6,544 nt of DNA from Alcanivorax sp. (GTDB taxonomy: Bacteria; Pseudomonadota; Gammaproteobacteria; Pseudomonadales; Alcanivoracaceae): the NCBI GenBank assembly GCA_007135015.1, contig SLJS01000005.1:1-6544 (forward strand), given 5' to 3'. The position numbers and the translations under genes were made by a program. The notes beneath the pieces are model-generated. The model did no database searches, was not told where the DNA came from, and saw nothing but the letters and a program-made list of their open reading frames with translations. Positions 6,304 to 6,544 of this stretch are shown here, piece by piece. How positions within the stretch are numbered: position 1 is the stretch's first letter; each line of letters begins with the position of its first letter.

Positions 6304-6510
6304 CGAAAAGCCGGGCCTATCGTCCTTCATGGGCCCGTTATGTGCAACAACGGGGCGTATTGTTTCATATTGTCCCCGCCCGGGGGCAGAAGCATCGTGC
6401 CGGGGTGTCGCAAAAGCCCTCGCTGACGGGACCGGCGGCCTCACTTGAAAGCCCTCCCCCGCTCGAGAGTGTTGCCAAAGCCAATTCAGAGCACGGGCTT
6501 GCTGGAGGGT
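6304..6510 (-). promoter_or_regulatory. Non-coding region upstream of ccmF
   Basis: No gene is visible on either strand that ends or starts convincingly here. A 6-bp hairpin (CCCGTT 6334-6339 with AACGGG 6349-6354, nine-base loop) and an AT-rich patch near 6357-6372 lie upstream of ccmF and could belong to its promoter or leader. I found no good -35/-10 pair and no clear FNR- or ArcA-like site. That ccmF is transcribed from here is inferred only from the lack of a gene immediately upstream. Confidence 0.3.
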
Positions 6511-6544
6511 CCCCTCTCCCCGCCGTGGGAGAGGGACAGGGAGA
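6511..6544. repeat. Palindromic intergenic repeat (REP-like), cut by the window edge
   Basis: CCCTCTCCC (6512-6520) and GGGAGAGGG (6527-6535) form a perfect 9-bp stem around a six-base loop, followed by ACAGGGAGA up to the window end. The CCCTCTCCC-loop-GGGAGAGGG pattern with a trailing AGGG-type tail resembles a dispersed intergenic palindrome seen in many GC-rich Proteobacteria. Whether it is repeated in this genome cannot be seen from one copy. Confidence 0.55.

Noticed and set aside
6334..6354. Possible regulator-binding site (FNR/ArcA-like) upstream of ccmF
   Set aside because: The inverted repeat CCCGTT/AACGGG does not match the FNR core TTGAT-N4-ATCAA, and no promoter elements could be placed relative to it.
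5384..6448. Plus-strand open frame of 354 codons opposite ccmF
   Set aside because: Same antisense signature (Gln/His/Pro/Gly-rich) with no motif; it only reflects the absence of stops in GC-rich DNA.

Overview
The window looks like a chromosomal segment from a GC-rich, aerobically or anaerobically respiring Proteobacterium, most likely a gammaproteobacterium. The reasons are an Adk whose LID residues (H126, S129, D146, T149) sit at the same numbers as in E. coli Adk, a System I (Ccm) cytochrome c maturation cluster in the order F-G-H-I, and a lysine-rich histone-H1-like gene of the AlgP-like type. This placement is inference from protein likeness; no rRNA gene or other taxonomic marker is present. 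All six genes I can support lie on the minus strand, so the window reads functionally from right to left.

Right to left: 6293-6544 holds no recognisable gene. It contains the start of a palindromic intergenic repeat at the window edge and the leader of ccmF. From 6292 down to 2340 is a tight four-gene operon, ccmF-ccmG-ccmH-ccmI, with overlaps of 14, 4 and 4 bases. It ends in a strong intrinsic terminator at 2297-2339. Then comes adk (1549-2205) with its own likely promoter and a leader containing two mutually exclusive hairpins, followed by a 3' hairpin at 1479-1509. About 1 kb without a convincing gene follows (483-1548). It is AT-rich just upstream of the last gene and carries an 18-bp tandem duplication. 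The final gene, 1-482, encodes a very basic coiled-coil protein with Lys/Arg/Ala tails at both ends; its 3' end is outside the window.

How the genes work together: CcmF, CcmG, CcmH and CcmI are the late (ligation) half of System I. CcmG and CcmH handle the thiols of the apocytochrome CXXCH site, CcmI holds the apocytochrome C-terminus, and CcmF with CcmH and CcmI attaches heme delivered by holo-CcmE. The early half (CcmABCDE) is not in the window, and nothing resembling the end of ccmE is seen in the 252 bases upstream of ccmF. Adk is housekeeping nucleotide metabolism and has no functional tie to the ccm genes. The histone-like gene is a separate unit.

I do not see an undescribed multi-gene system here. 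The points most worth a second look are the two-tailed histone-like protein and its long leader/gap, the swapped inverted repeats in the adk leader, the 3' hairpin whose one non-Watson-Crick pair is a G-U only on the minus strand, and the separation of ccmFGHI from the rest of the ccm set.
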